DNA of 52,827 nt from an uncultured Sphingomonas sp. (GCA_913775315.1 CAJYIX010000012.1:1-52827); one strand, 5' to 3'. Shown: positions 17,396-26,342, numbered from the stretch's first letter. Translations and numbers: made by a program. Notes: generated from the letters alone by a model not told the origin.

Positions 17396-19713
17396 TGCCC
17401 GCGCACCACTTCGACCAGCGACGCGGCGTCCTGCCCAGTCGGCAGACGCCCGCTCGCCGACAGCCGGCCGGTCGCGTCGTTCCAGACGAGCTCGGCCTTC
17501 CTGCCCCCGCCGCGTTGATAGGCATTGGTGATGCCGTCATCGTCGTAGAGCGTGAAGCGCGCGTCGCGGCCGGGATAGACCCGGATCGCGGTCAGCGCCT
17601 GCTGCTCACTCGTGTTCTTCACCGCCGCGCCCACCGGCACGATCGACCCCGCGCGCACGAACAGCGGCATCCGCTCGATCGGTGCCGCCGCCTCGATCGT
17701 CTGGCCGCCGGTGTAGCGCTTGCTCGTCCAGTAGTCGTACCAGTCGGCGCCGGCGGGCAGGTAGACCGACCGGCTCGTCCGCCCCTGCTCGACGACGGGC
17801 GCGACGAGGAAGGCGGGGCCGAACATATACTGGTCGCGAATGTCGGCGACCTTGGGATCGCTGCCGAAGTCCATGAACAGCGCGCGCATGAACGGCGCCC
17901 CGCCCTCGTACGTCTGCCGCCCCAGCGAATAGAGGTACGGGATCATCGCGTAACGCAGCCGCAGCCAGTCGGCGAGGATCGGCTCGGCCGCTGCGCCATA
18001 TTCCCAGATCGCAGTCGCCGGCCGCTGGCCGTGGATGCGCAGCGTCGGCGTAAAGCTGTTATACTGGAACCAGCGGACGAACAGCTCGGGATAGTCGCGG
18101 TAATCCGGCCCCATGGCCGTGGCGCCGGCGGGATCGACCAGCACCGGCCGCTCCGCCTTCGGCCCGTTCGGCCACTGCCAACCGCCGGTATCGCTGCTGG
18201 TATAGGCGATGCCGCTCGCCGCCATGTTGAGCGTCGCGGGCACCTGCCGCCTGAGCGCTTCCCAGCTGGCATGCACGTCGGCGGTCCAGAAGATCGCGCC
18301 CGACGCCTGCGCGCCGGTGTAGGCCGCGCGCGCGAGGATCAGGTTGCGGAAATCTGGCCGGTCCTTCGCCGACCCCTCCGCCACGCCGGCGGTGTGTACG
18401 AGCGGGAAGAGATTGTAGAAGCGGTCGCCCGACCCGATCGAATATTGCTTCCCCGCGGGCACCAGATCCGGCTCGGTCTCGTCGAGCCAAAACCAGTCGA
18501 AGCCCTCGCTCGCCAGATTGTCGCGGATCCTGCCCCAGAACCACTGGCGCGCGTCGGGGTTGGTGCTGTCGATCAGCGCGCCCGCGCGGTCCGACCGGAT
18601 GGCGAGGCCGTAAGCCGGTTCTCCGTCCGGGTCCTTCAGGAACCAGCCCTTCGAGGCGAGCAGGTCGTAATAGCGCCCCTCCCGCTCGTATCGGGGCCAG
18701 ACCGACAGCATCGTGTGGAGCCCGCGCGCGTGCAGCTCGCGGTTCATGCCGGCGGGATCTGGGAAGGCGGTGCGGTCGATGTCCATCTGGCCCATCCGGG
18801 TCCAGTGGAACCAGTCGAGCACCATCACGTCGAGCGGCAGGTTACGCTTCGCATAACCGTTGGCGATGCCCATCAGCTCGCCCTGCGTCTCGTACCGCGC
18901 CTTGGACTGGATCAGCCCGAACGCGGCCTTGGGCGGGAGCGGCGTGCGGCCGGTCAGCCTGGCGTAGCCGGCGTAGAGTTCGTCGGTCGTCTTGCCCGTG
19001 ACGATGAAGAACGACACCCGCTCGCCCACGCGCGACTGGAACTGCGTCTTGTCGTTGATCCCCGGCGACACCGTCGTGACCGAGGGGTTGTCCCACAGGA
19101 TCGCATAGCCCTTGTCGGTGACGAGGAAGGGCACGCACACCGTCTCGCCGGTCGGCGCATCGTAATTGTGGCGACAGTCGATCGTCCGCCCGCGAAGGTC
19201 GAGCGCACCCTCCTGGTTCTGCCCCAGCCCATAATAATGCGTGCCCCGCGGTTCGGCGAAGGTCGCACCGATGCGGAACGTCTTCTCGCCGCTCACCTCG
19301 TGCGGGGCGAGTTCCCAGCCGGTCATCGCCGTGATCTCGCGCCCGTCCGCGCCCTTTACCGCGATCGACACCGGCGGCAGCGAGGGGACGAAGTAGCGCT
19401 CCATCTGGCTCGGCGCCTTGGGCCAAGGCTGCGCGTTCACCGTCACCGACAGATCGCCCGAACTGTACGTATCGCCCGCCGCATCGGCGCGGTGCGTCCA
19501 ACCGGCGGGTACCGGCTTGCCGCTGATCCCGTAACCCGGCCCCTTCTCGATCTCCTTGGAATCGAGTGCGATCGTCACATGGACGATGCCGGGGCCATAG
19601 GGCTCGATCGCCACCCGGCTGCCGTTGCGGTCGAGCATCGGAAAGGTCTGCGCTTCGGCCGCACTCGCCGCCAGGAGGGACATGCCGGCGAGAAGAAGGG
19701 GGCGAAGCATCAT
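17392..19713 (-). CDS. Glycoside hydrolase family 31 (alpha-glucosidase/alpha-xylosidase type)
   Basis: A 773-aa exported GH31 enzyme. The signal peptide ends ASAAEA. The N-terminal sandwich carries HYYGLGQNQEGALDLRG. The barrel holds AFGLIQSKARYETQGEL, LDVMVLDWFHW, the catalytic Asp in FDWFWLDETEPD at about residue 420, and the later FWTADVHASWEALRRQ and SSDTGGWQWPNG segments. C-terminal sandwich domains follow (GPAFLVAPVVEQGRTSRSVYLPAG). It is the first gene of a four-gene minus-strand operon, and its start is preceded by a candidate palindromic operator (19,734-19,756). The substrate may be an alpha-glucoside, alpha-xyloside or alpha-galactoside. Confidence 0.93.
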   Translation of the reverse strand: MMLRPLLLAGMSLLAASAAEAQTFPMLDRNGSRVAIEPYGPGIVHVTIALDSKEIEKGPGYGISGKPVPAGWTHRADAAGDTYSSGDLSVTVNAQPWPKAPSQMERYFVPSLPPVSIAVKGADGREITAMTGWELAPHEVSGEKTFRIGATFAEPRGTHYYGLGQNQEGALDLRGRTIDCRHNYDAPTGETVCVPFLVTDKGYAILWDNPSVTTVSPGINDKTQFQSRVGERVSFFIVTGKTTDELYAGYARLTGRTPLPPKAAFGLIQSKARYETQGELMGIANGYAKRNLPLDVMVLDWFHWTRMGQMDIDRTAFPDPAGMNRELHARGLHTMLSVWPRYEREGRYYDLLASKGWFLKDPDGEPAYGLAIRSDRAGALIDSTNPDARQWFWGRIRDNLASEGFDWFWLDETEPDLVPAGKQYSIGSGDRFYNLFPLVHTAGVAEGSAKDRPDFRNLILARAAYTGAQASGAIFWTADVHASWEALRRQVPATLNMAASGIAYTSSDTGGWQWPNGPKAERPVLVDPAGATAMGPDYRDYPELFVRWFQYNSFTPTLRIHGQRPATAIWEYGAAAEPILADWLRLRYAMIPYLYSLGRQTYEGGAPFMRALFMDFGSDPKVADIRDQYMFGPAFLVAPVVEQGRTSRSVYLPAGADWYDYWTSKRYTGGQTIEAAAPIERMPLFVRAGSIVPVGAAVKNTSEQQALTAIRVYPGRDARFTLYDDDGITNAYQRGGGRKAELVWNDATGRLSASGRLPTGQDAASLVEVVRGQ

Positions 19714-19733
19714 CGGCGCATCCTGTCCTGAAC

Positions 19734-19756
19734 CTTTTTGCGAGCGGTAACAAAAG
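19734..19756. promoter_or_regulatory. Imperfect 23-bp palindrome upstream of the GH31 operon
   Basis: The 23 bases starting CTTTTTGCGAGCGGTAAC and ending AAAAG form an imperfect palindrome (CTTTT/AAAAG outer arms) containing GGTAAC, a half-site common in LacI-type operators. It lies 21 bp before the GH31 start codon. It differs from the CAATCGATTG sites, so if real it belongs to another regulator, not obviously encoded here. Confidence 0.25.
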
Positions 19757-19830
19757 CCGGCACGGTTCGAAAGGACGGCTGTTCGCGTGGAGCACCTTTG
19801 ATCGGATCGGTACGGGCGGGCGGTGTCCGG

Positions 19831-21120
19831 TTAGCTCCTCCCCGCCTCCCCCGGCTCGTAGTCCGCGGCGTTTCGCGCCGCGAGCCGCGCGGCGAACGGG
19901 CGAGCGACGAGGTTCCACCCCGTCAGCAGCGCCAGCCCGCTCGCGAACACCGCGCCGAGGACGATGCTCCACCGCGTATCGCCCAACCCCTCGGCCAGCG
20001 CCGCCATCGCGAGTGGGGCCAGCACCGCGGACAGGCAGGTAAAGAACAGGAGCAAGCCCGCGACCGCGCCGTGACGGCACTTGTCGAAGCAACTGATCCC
20101 CGTCGAGTTGATCGTCGGATAGAGCACCGACATGAACAGCCCGGTGGCGGGCAGCGCAAAGGTTGCGACGCCGCGGCCGCCGATCACGGACAGCCAGAAC
20201 AGCACCGCCATCGCGCCGCTGCAGATCGCGAGCACCGTGCTCCACTCGAACCGCCCGAGCAGCCAGACGCCAACGAAGCGCCCGCCGGCGCGCAGCACGA
20301 AGAAGATCGACACCGCATAGAGCGCCAGCCACGCCCACTCGCCCTTATAGTCGGCGAGATAGGTGGGCGCCCAGACATAGATCGCCGCCTCCGCCGCGAC
20401 GTAGAGCATCAGCGCGGCGGCAAAGAAGATCGCGGTCGGATCGCCAATCAGGCGCAGTGCCTCGCCCGTCTGCGGTCGTTCGGCGGGTGCGGCGACCGGC
20501 TGCGGAAAGCGCGCGAACACAGTGCCGAGCACGAGCAGCCCGCACAGCATCGCCGCGACCAGATAGACCCATTTCCAGCTCGCCCCGCCCTGTAGCAGTG
20601 CCGCTACCAGCGCCGGGCCGACGATCGCGCCGACGCCGAAAAACCCCTCGACCAGGTTCATCGTCGCGGCGTGCTCGCGCGTCGAACGGGTCAGGTCGCC
20701 GATCAGCGCGAGTGCGCCCGCCTTGAAGATGCCGATGCCGAGGCCGGAGACGAACAGCAGGAAGGTGAAGAAGAGGAAATCATGCCCTGCCGCGAACAGC
20801 GCCGAGCCGAGCCCGAACAGCGCAAGACCGATGAGGATCGTCGGCTTGCGCCCGATCCGGTCGGCAAGGAAGCCAAGCGCGATCGCCGAGAGGCCGATCC
20901 CCGACATTGTCGCATATTGGAACGACCCGCCCGCGGTCAGCCCAAGGCCGAATTCGCGGATCACCTCCGGAATGACGGTGCCGACCGAATCGGTGGTCAT
21001 CGCGAACATCGCGAACATGAGGAAGACCAGCGCCTTGAGCAGGACCGGCGCTCGATCCTGCACGATCCGGTGGCCGCCGACCGACGATGCCTGCGAAGCC
21101 ACGCCCTGATAGCCGCTCAT
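19831..21120 (-). CDS. MFS sugar transporter
   Basis: A 429-aa permease with about 12 membrane segments. The ATG at 21120 follows GGTGGAGAGG by 3 bp; upstream in-frame codons to 21168 lack a site. MFS loop motifs are LADRIGRKPTILIGLALFG after helix 2 and a second-half GGRFVGVWLLGRFEW. It shares a 116-bp divergent region with the GH68 gene, and a CAATCGATTG palindrome lies in the middle, so both genes are probably repressed by the LacI protein at 22,367. It is likely to import sucrose, fructose or a related product into the cytoplasm (inference from GH68 and LacI). Confidence 0.88.
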   Translation of the reverse strand: MSGYQGVASQASSVGGHRIVQDRAPVLLKALVFLMFAMFAMTTDSVGTVIPEVIREFGLGLTAGGSFQYATMSGIGLSAIALGFLADRIGRKPTILIGLALFGLGSALFAAGHDFLFFTFLLFVSGLGIGIFKAGALALIGDLTRSTREHAATMNLVEGFFGVGAIVGPALVAALLQGGASWKWVYLVAAMLCGLLVLGTVFARFPQPVAAPAERPQTGEALRLIGDPTAIFFAAALMLYVAAEAAIYVWAPTYLADYKGEWAWLALYAVSIFFVLRAGGRFVGVWLLGRFEWSTVLAICSGAMAVLFWLSVIGGRGVATFALPATGLFMSVLYPTINSTGISCFDKCRHGAVAGLLLFFTCLSAVLAPLAMAALAEGLGDTRWSIVLGAVFASGLALLTGWNLVARPFAARLAARNAADYEPGEAGRS

Positions 21121-21170
21121 GCCCTCTCCACCCTTGATTTGGTCGCAGGCTAGGCGGTTTCGCGCCATGA

Positions 21171-21184
21171 TGCAATCGATTGTT
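21171..21184. promoter_or_regulatory. LacI-type operator between MFS and GH68 genes
   Basis: TGCAATCGATTGTT contains the perfect 10-bp palindrome CAATCGATTG (21,173-21,182) with the central CG typical of LacI-family operators. The same core recurs twice upstream of the TonB-receptor operon that ends in a lacI gene. It lies about 52 bp before each of the two divergent start codons. Confidence 0.75.
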
Positions 21185-21236
21185 GAAACAGATCCGGCTT
21201 TGCGCCAAGGTGGCAGTCATCGCTTTGGGGGAGGAT

Positions 21237-22370
21237 ATGACCGTGGCTCGAACGCACCCGCTCGCCGGGGTCTGGTCTGCGGATGCCGCCCGGCTTGCCG
21301 CAGCGCAGCCGGATGCCGCGATCGCGCCGTTCGCTGCCCCCCCGCGCGATCCGGGGCTTCCCGATCTCGACCTGTGGGACATGTGGCATCTGACGGAAGC
21401 CGATGGCTCGACGGTGTTCGACGGCGGGCGAAGCTGGTGGTTCTTCCTCGCGACGCCCCGCTTTCCCGATCCGGAGGCACGGCACGACCATGCGCGTATC
21501 CGCCTGCTGAGCCACGGCGAGGGCGGCTGGCGCGATCATGGCTGGACGTTCGAACCGGGGTTCACCCCGGGTAGCCGCGAATGGTCGGGATCGGCGGTGC
21601 GGACGACCAACGGCAGCGTCCGGCAATTTTTCACCGCCGCCGGTCGCCGGGGCGAGCCGACGACATTCGAGCAGCGGTTGTTCGAAACGCGCGCGCCCTT
21701 CGCGATCGTCGACGGCGAGCCGCGCTTCGGCGCGTGGAGCCCGCCGGTCGAATGCGTGGTTGCCGATGGCGCGCATTACGCGGTCGCGCGCGACGCCGCT
21801 GCGGCTCCCACGGGCATCAAGGGCTTTCGCGATCCGGGCTATTTCCGCGATCCCGCCGATGGCCGCGAATATCTGTTGTTCACCGCCAATGCCGGCGGCG
21901 CCGACCGATTTCCCGACGGCGTGATCGGGGCGGCGACGGCGAGCGGCGACGGCTGGTCGCTGCTGCCGCCGATCGTGTCGGCGGTGGGCACCAACAGCGA
22001 GTTGGAGCGGCCGCACGTCGTCGTCCATGCCGGCCGCTATTATCTGTTCTGGTCGACGCACGCGCATCGCTTCGCGGCCGGCATCGGCGCACCCTCCGGC
22101 CTCTATGCGATGGTCGCCGAGCGGATCGGCGGGCCTTGGCGACCGGTCAACGGATCGGGGCTGGTGGCCGCGAACCCCGGATCGGCGCCGGTCCAGGCCT
22201 ATTGCTGGTGGGTGACGGACGAGCTTCGCGTCGCGAGCTTCGTCAATTACTGGCGCGGCGGCCCTGCGACGGAGCCCGAAACGCCCGAGGCACGGCGCGC
22301 GGCGTTCGGCGGCGTTCCGGCGCCCTTCTTCGACCTCGTCATCGACGGCGACCGGATCGCCATTGCCTAA
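21237..22370 (+). CDS. GH68 levansucrase/invertase-type enzyme
   Basis: A 377-aa GH68 five-bladed-propeller enzyme acting on sucrose or fructans. The nucleophile Asp48 lies in LDLWDMW. EWSGSAVR follows, then the stabiliser RDP motif with Asp199 (GFRDPGYF), and the acid/base Glu257 in SELERPH. The ATG at 21237 follows GGGGGAGGAT. No signal peptide is visible (MTVARTHPLAGVW). It is therefore either cytoplasmic or exported by a non-classical route, as reported for Zymomonas GH68 enzymes. It is divergent from an MFS gene over a LacI operator, and its end overlaps the convergent lacI end by 4 bp. At under 400 aa it lacks Gram-positive-type extensions. Confidence 0.9.
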   Translation: MTVARTHPLAGVWSADAARLAAAQPDAAIAPFAAPPRDPGLPDLDLWDMWHLTEADGSTVFDGGRSWWFFLATPRFPDPEARHDHARIRLLSHGEGGWRDHGWTFEPGFTPGSREWSGSAVRTTNGSVRQFFTAAGRRGEPTTFEQRLFETRAPFAIVDGEPRFGAWSPPVECVVADGAHYAVARDAAAAPTGIKGFRDPGYFRDPADGREYLLFTANAGGADRFPDGVIGAATASGDGWSLLPPIVSAVGTNSELERPHVVVHAGRYYLFWSTHAHRFAAGIGAPSGLYAMVAERIGGPWRPVNGSGLVAANPGSAPVQAYCWWVTDELRVASFVNYWRGGPATEPETPEARRAAFGGVPAPFFDLVIDGDRIAIA

Positions 22371-23398
22371 GCACTGTCGCGCGGCACCAGTATCGGCGGC
22401 ATCTCGACCGAGGGGGCGTCCGCGCCGCCGATCCGGGCGAACAGCGCGTCGACCATCGCGCGCGCGCCGGTGACGAGGTCCTGTCGCACCGTCGTCAGGC
22501 GCGGCACGATGCTCTCGGACAGCGGCAGGTCGTCGAAGCCGGTGACGGCGATGCGGCCGGGCACCGATATGCCGCGATCGACCAGCGCGCGGATTGTCCG
22601 CATTGCGATCACGTCGGACGCCGCGGCGATGCCATCGACTTCGGGCGGCAGCGCATCGACATGGCCCGCGATCTCGTCGGCCATGATGTCGGAGGCGAGG
22701 TGCGTATCGAGTTGCAGCGGCGGCGGTAGACCCGCCGCGGCCAGCGCATCGCAGACGCCGCGATGTCGCTCGATCAGTTCGAGCGTCCGCACCTCCCCCA
22801 GGAAAGCGAGCCGGCGGCAGCCGCGTTCGATCAGCCGATCGGCGGCAAGCCGCCCGCCCATGCGGTTATCGACGCCGACCGCGCAATGCACCTGTCCGGG
22901 CAGCGCGCTGCCCCAGACGACCAGCGGGCGATAAGTCGCGGCGACGCGCTCGATCGCCTCGAACTGGTCCGACTGACCGATCAGCAGCACGCCGTCGAGC
23001 ATGCCCGAGGTGACGATCCGCTCCAGCCAGTCGTCGGCATCGGGAATGATGCGCGACAGCATCAGGTCGTACCCATTCTCGGTCAGCGCATCGGCGAGGT
23101 GACCGAGGATCGTCATGAAGAACGGGTCGGACAGATGCTGGCGCCGCTCGTGCCCCAGCGGCACGACCACGCCGATGACGCCGGTCCGCTGCGTGCGCAG
23201 GCGACGCGCCATCTGGTTGGGACGAAAGCCGTGCTCGTCGGCCAGCTTCTGGATCCGCTCGCGCGTTTCGGCGCTGATGAGCTCCTTGCCTGCCAGCGCA
23301 CGCGACACGGTGCCCGCCGTCACCCCCGCCAGCCGCGCGAGATCGGCGAGCGTGCGGACCCGCGGCGTCGTTCCTTCTGGATCGTTGGTCTTGGTCAT
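22367..23398 (-). CDS. LacI-family repressor, predicted regulator of the GH68/TonB-receptor regulon
   Basis: A 343-aa LacI repressor. The DNA-binding helix-turn-helix is at residues about 15-40 (RTLADLARLAGVTAGTVSRALAG), with the hinge helix NQMARRLRTQRTGVIGVVVP. The periplasmic-binding-protein-like sensor domain follows (DGVLLIGQSD, GVDNRMGGRLAADRLIERGCRRLAFLG, VTGFDDLPLSESIVPRLTTVRQD). It is the last gene of the receptor/halogenase/oxygenase operon (ATGA overlap with the oxygenase). CAATCGATTG-type boxes occur at the head of its own operon and between the MFS and GH68 genes, so autoregulation is likely. The inducer is presumably a fructoside or its metabolite. Confidence 0.92.
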   Translation of the reverse strand: MTKTNDPEGTTPRVRTLADLARLAGVTAGTVSRALAGKELISAETRERIQKLADEHGFRPNQMARRLRTQRTGVIGVVVPLGHERRQHLSDPFFMTILGHLADALTENGYDLMLSRIIPDADDWLERIVTSGMLDGVLLIGQSDQFEAIERVAATYRPLVVWGSALPGQVHCAVGVDNRMGGRLAADRLIERGCRRLAFLGEVRTLELIERHRGVCDALAAAGLPPPLQLDTHLASDIMADEIAGHVDALPPEVDGIAAASDVIAMRTIRALVDRGISVPGRIAVTGFDDLPLSESIVPRLTTVRQDLVTGARAMVDALFARIGGADAPSVEMPPILVPRDSA

Positions 23399-24759
23399 CC
23401 ACCCCGCCTTGCCGCAGGTACGATATCAAACGCAATGTTGAGCCGCTCGCCGAATGTGAACGGTAACGTCGAATGCCAAAGCGTTGAAGGAAAAAGGACA
23501 AGCCGCCCCACCACCGGACGGACGACGCGGCGCGGGGGCAGGTCGAGACCGAGCTCGGGCGGCGGCACGCCGAGCGCCAAGGCGCCCTCCTCCGCGTCCG
23601 GCAGCGCGACGTAGAAGGCCGAGCTCAGCCAGCCGGCCGGATGCGTGTGCGGCACGTTGCGCCCGCCGCCCGAGAGGCGCACCGACCAGCTGCCCGCTAG
23701 CCGCAGTGGCCCGCGCGGGCGCCCGAGCAGCGGGTGCGGCGGATCGGGCGGCGGCAGTTGCGCGACATGCGCCTCCACCGCCGCCATCAGCGCGGCGCGG
23801 GTCCGCTCGAGGATCGGTTCGTGGCGGAGCAGGACCGAGCGATCGGTCTGCGTGCCCCCGCGCACCGACTGTTCGCCATAGGGCGCGCGGGCGGTATGGA
23901 GCGACCGCAGTGTCTCGGCCAACTCGCCCATCTCGGCATCGGACAGCGCCACCGGGTATTCGCCGACAAGCTGCGGATCGCCCTCCAGCCACTCGGCCGC
24001 CGGATCGTCGAGCAGCCGCCACGCCAGCGCCAGATAGGGCCAAGCAAGCATCGCCGCCGGCCCGCCCAACATCGCCAGCGCACTGCCGCGGGCACCTGCC
24101 CAATCCCCCTCACGCAGGGCGAAGCGGATGCGGCAGATCGACAGGCCGGCATCGTCGATGCCCGTCGTGAGGCCAAGCAGACGGCGGGCCTCGTCCCGAT
24201 CGGTGTCGCGCTCGACCGCCATGAACGTCTCGGCAAGCAGCAACCCGCGTGTCTCGCCGATCGCAGTGCGCGCCCGGTCGAGGATCGTCCGTGCCGCTGG
24301 CCAGTCGCGCTGCTGCGCCACCGCGGCGAACCAGGCGAGCCACAGCGCGGCGTTGCCGGGCACCGCCTCGACCCCGGCGCGATAGCCCGCAAACGGATCG
24401 CCCAGCCCATGTGTCCAGCGCAGCGTCGCCAGTACCCGCTGCCCGTCCAGCCAGTCGGGCGCCGCGGCGACCGCATCGGCCAGCAGCGCCTCCCCCCGCT
24501 CGGGCGCCCCCTCCGCCGCGAGTGCCAGTACCTCATTGCGCAACAGGTCGCGATCGCCGGGGGCAAGTGCCCGCGCCGCTGCAAACAGCGTGGCGGCGGC
24601 AAGCCCGCGTTCGAATTGGATCTGCGCCAGGCAGCGCACGACCATCGGGTCGCGCGGCGCCAGCGCATACGCGCGGGTGAAGGCGGCGTCGGCCTCGCCC
24701 ATCCGCTCTTCGCCTCGCAAAGCCATGCCCCGGCCGATGAGCGCGGCAACGTCGCTCAC
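23395..24759 (-). CDS. TPR protein fused to a 2OG-Fe(II) oxygenase-like domain
   Basis: A 454-aa protein. The GTG start at 24759 overlaps the halogenase stop (GTGA). Residues 1 to about 250 are helical TPR-like repeats (MGEADAAFTRAYALAPRDPMVVRCLAQIQFERG, and later units). The C-terminal 200 residues look like the putative 2OG-Fe(II) oxygenase family: GRNVPHTHPAGWLSSAFYVALPD gives the first metal His pair, and LVLFPSTLWHSTLPF followed by RLNIAFDIVP gives the distal His and Arg. The usual HxD is written HTH here. Homologous proteins are common beside TonB receptors and flavin halogenases in sphingomonads. The target is unknown; hydroxylation of a peptide or protein held by the TPR is plausible. 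Confidence 0.8.
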   Translation of the reverse strand: MSDVAALIGRGMALRGEERMGEADAAFTRAYALAPRDPMVVRCLAQIQFERGLAAATLFAAARALAPGDRDLLRNEVLALAAEGAPERGEALLADAVAAAPDWLDGQRVLATLRWTHGLGDPFAGYRAGVEAVPGNAALWLAWFAAVAQQRDWPAARTILDRARTAIGETRGLLLAETFMAVERDTDRDEARRLLGLTTGIDDAGLSICRIRFALREGDWAGARGSALAMLGGPAAMLAWPYLALAWRLLDDPAAEWLEGDPQLVGEYPVALSDAEMGELAETLRSLHTARAPYGEQSVRGGTQTDRSVLLRHEPILERTRAALMAAVEAHVAQLPPPDPPHPLLGRPRGPLRLAGSWSVRLSGGGRNVPHTHPAGWLSSAFYVALPDAEEGALALGVPPPELGLDLPPRRVVRPVVGRLVLFPSTLWHSTLPFTFGERLNIAFDIVPAARRGG

Positions 24760-26264
24760 GCCGTCACCCGGCAGTTGCGCTCGATGAACTCGGCATGGGT
24801 CGGCACGCGCGCCGCCTCCGCCGCCATCGCCGCGCGCAGCTTCGCCAGCCAGCCGCGCGCATCGACGCTGCGGTGATCGAGCAGCGGATCGAGGCCGTCG
24901 GGAAAATTGAGCTGACCGATATGGACGGCGAGCCAGCTCGGCGGCGCGAACAGGTCCATCTCGCGCGCCACCAGCCGGCCGTGGCGGCGGAAATGATCGA
25001 GCTTGAGCTTCAGCGTGTCGGGCACGTCCATCGCCGCGCAGTATCGCCACAGCTCCGCATCGGTCCGCTCGGTCAGCTTGTAGTGGAGGATCAGGAAGTC
25101 GCGGATCCGCTCGGTCTCGATTCCGGTAACGCGGTTGAACTCGTCGATCGTCGCGGGGTCGAAATCACGGTCGGGGAACAGCGCCAAGAGCTTCGAGATG
25201 CCCGCCTGAATGAGGTGGATCGAGGTCGATTCGAGCGGCTCCAGAAAGCCCGACGACAGGCCGATCGCGACGACGTTGCGATTCCACGCCAGCCGCCGCC
25301 GCCCGGTAACGAAGCGCAAATGCCGCGGATCGGCCAGCGCCGGTGCGTCGAGCCGCCCGAGCAGCGCCGCCGCCGCCGCATCGTCGCTAAGGTGCGCGCT
25401 GCAATAGACATAGCCGTTGCCGGTGCGATGCTGAAGCGGGATGCGCCACTGCCACCCCGCATCTCGCGCGGTCGAGCGGGTATAGGGGATCGGCGCCTCG
25501 ACCCGCGCGGACGGCACCGCGACCGCACGGTCGCAGGGCAGCCAGTGCGTCCACTCCTCGTACCCGGTCGCCAGCGCCCCCTCGATCAGCAACCCGCGAA
25601 AGCCCGAGCAGTCGACGAACAGATCGGCATCGATCGCGCGCCCGTCCGCCAGCGCCACCCGCTCGATATGCCCGCTTTCGCCGGCGAGCGCGACGTGGCC
25701 GACCTTGCCCTCGACCCGGACGACGCCCTTTGCCTCCGCATAGCGGCGCAGGAAGCGGGCATAGAGCCCGGCGTCAAAGTGGAAGGCATAGTCGTAGGTC
25801 GACAGGACGCTGCGCTGGTCGGAGCTGGGCGGCGCGAACCGGCCCGCGCGGGCGAGGTGCCAAGCCATCGAATGCTCGTCGAGAGAGGCGCCCTCCCCCT
25901 CTGCCCTTGCGCGCAGCCAGTGCTGGTGCAGCGGCACGATGTCGAAGTTGCGGCCGTGCGGGCCGAAGGGATGGAAATAGCGGTGCCCGACCCGCGCCCA
26001 GTCGACGAACTCGATGCCGAGCTTGAACGTCCCCTGCGTCTCGGCGACGAACTGCCGCTCGTCGAGCCCAAGCGTGTCGTTGAAGATGCGGATCGGCGGG
26101 ATCGTCGCCTCGCCCACGCCGACGGTGCCGATCTCGTCGGACTCCACCAGCGTGATCGTCGTCCCGTGTTGGAGCGCTTGTGCCAATGCCGCGGCGGTCA
26201 TCCATCCCGCCGTGCCGCCGCCGACGATCGCCACCGATCGAATGCGCCGGTCGTTGCCGCTCAT
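24756..26264 (-). CDS. Flavin-dependent tryptophan halogenase-like protein
   Basis: A 502-aa flavoprotein of the tryptophan-halogenase family. The FAD motif is GGGTAGW at residues 15-21. GEATIPPI follows, then the position of the catalytic lysine (K81 in TFKLGIEF). The halogenase motif WxWxIP appears as WQWRIP, and a C-terminal GLSSGFLEPLESTSIHLIQ segment is conserved in the family. Length is close to PrnA-type enzymes. It lies 78 bp behind the TonB receptor, separated by a strong hairpin, and overlaps the oxygenase gene. Halogenase homologues of this type recur in TonB-receptor carbohydrate loci of Xanthomonas, Caulobacter and sphingomonads. Their natural substrate is unsettled. Confidence 0.92.
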   Translation of the reverse strand: MSGNDRRIRSVAIVGGGTAGWMTAAALAQALQHGTTITLVESDEIGTVGVGEATIPPIRIFNDTLGLDERQFVAETQGTFKLGIEFVDWARVGHRYFHPFGPHGRNFDIVPLHQHWLRARAEGEGASLDEHSMAWHLARAGRFAPPSSDQRSVLSTYDYAFHFDAGLYARFLRRYAEAKGVVRVEGKVGHVALAGESGHIERVALADGRAIDADLFVDCSGFRGLLIEGALATGYEEWTHWLPCDRAVAVPSARVEAPIPYTRSTARDAGWQWRIPLQHRTGNGYVYCSAHLSDDAAAAALLGRLDAPALADPRHLRFVTGRRRLAWNRNVVAIGLSSGFLEPLESTSIHLIQAGISKLLALFPDRDFDPATIDEFNRVTGIETERIRDFLILHYKLTERTDAELWRYCAAMDVPDTLKLKLDHFRRHGRLVAREMDLFAPPSWLAVHIGQLNFPDGLDPLLDHRSVDARGWLAKLRAAMAAEAARVPTHAEFIERNCRVTA

Positions 26265-26301
26265 GCCGCCCTCTCCTTCGGCGTCATGGTTAGGATAAAG
26301 C

Positions 26302-26332
26302 GCGGGCGGGTGCCAAGCCGGCGCCCGCCCGC
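26302..26332 (-). terminator. Intercistronic GC hairpin between TonB receptor and halogenase
   Basis: A 13-bp stem (GCGGGCGGGTGCC at 26,302-26,314 pairing with GGCGCCCGCCCGC at 26,320-26,332, one G-T pair) with a 5-base loop. On the coding strand it is followed only by TTTAT, so it is more likely a partial terminator or mRNA-stabilising element than a full stop. It would set receptor mRNA above the downstream halogenase, oxygenase and repressor mRNA. Confidence 0.5.
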
Positions 26333-26342
26333 GAGGCAGGGG

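Noticed and set aside
14423-19731. Long plus-strand frames (578 and 836 aa) opposite the GH35-like and GH31 genes
   Set aside because: Low-complexity antisense readings with no domain; the minus-strand genes have signal peptides and catalytic motifs.
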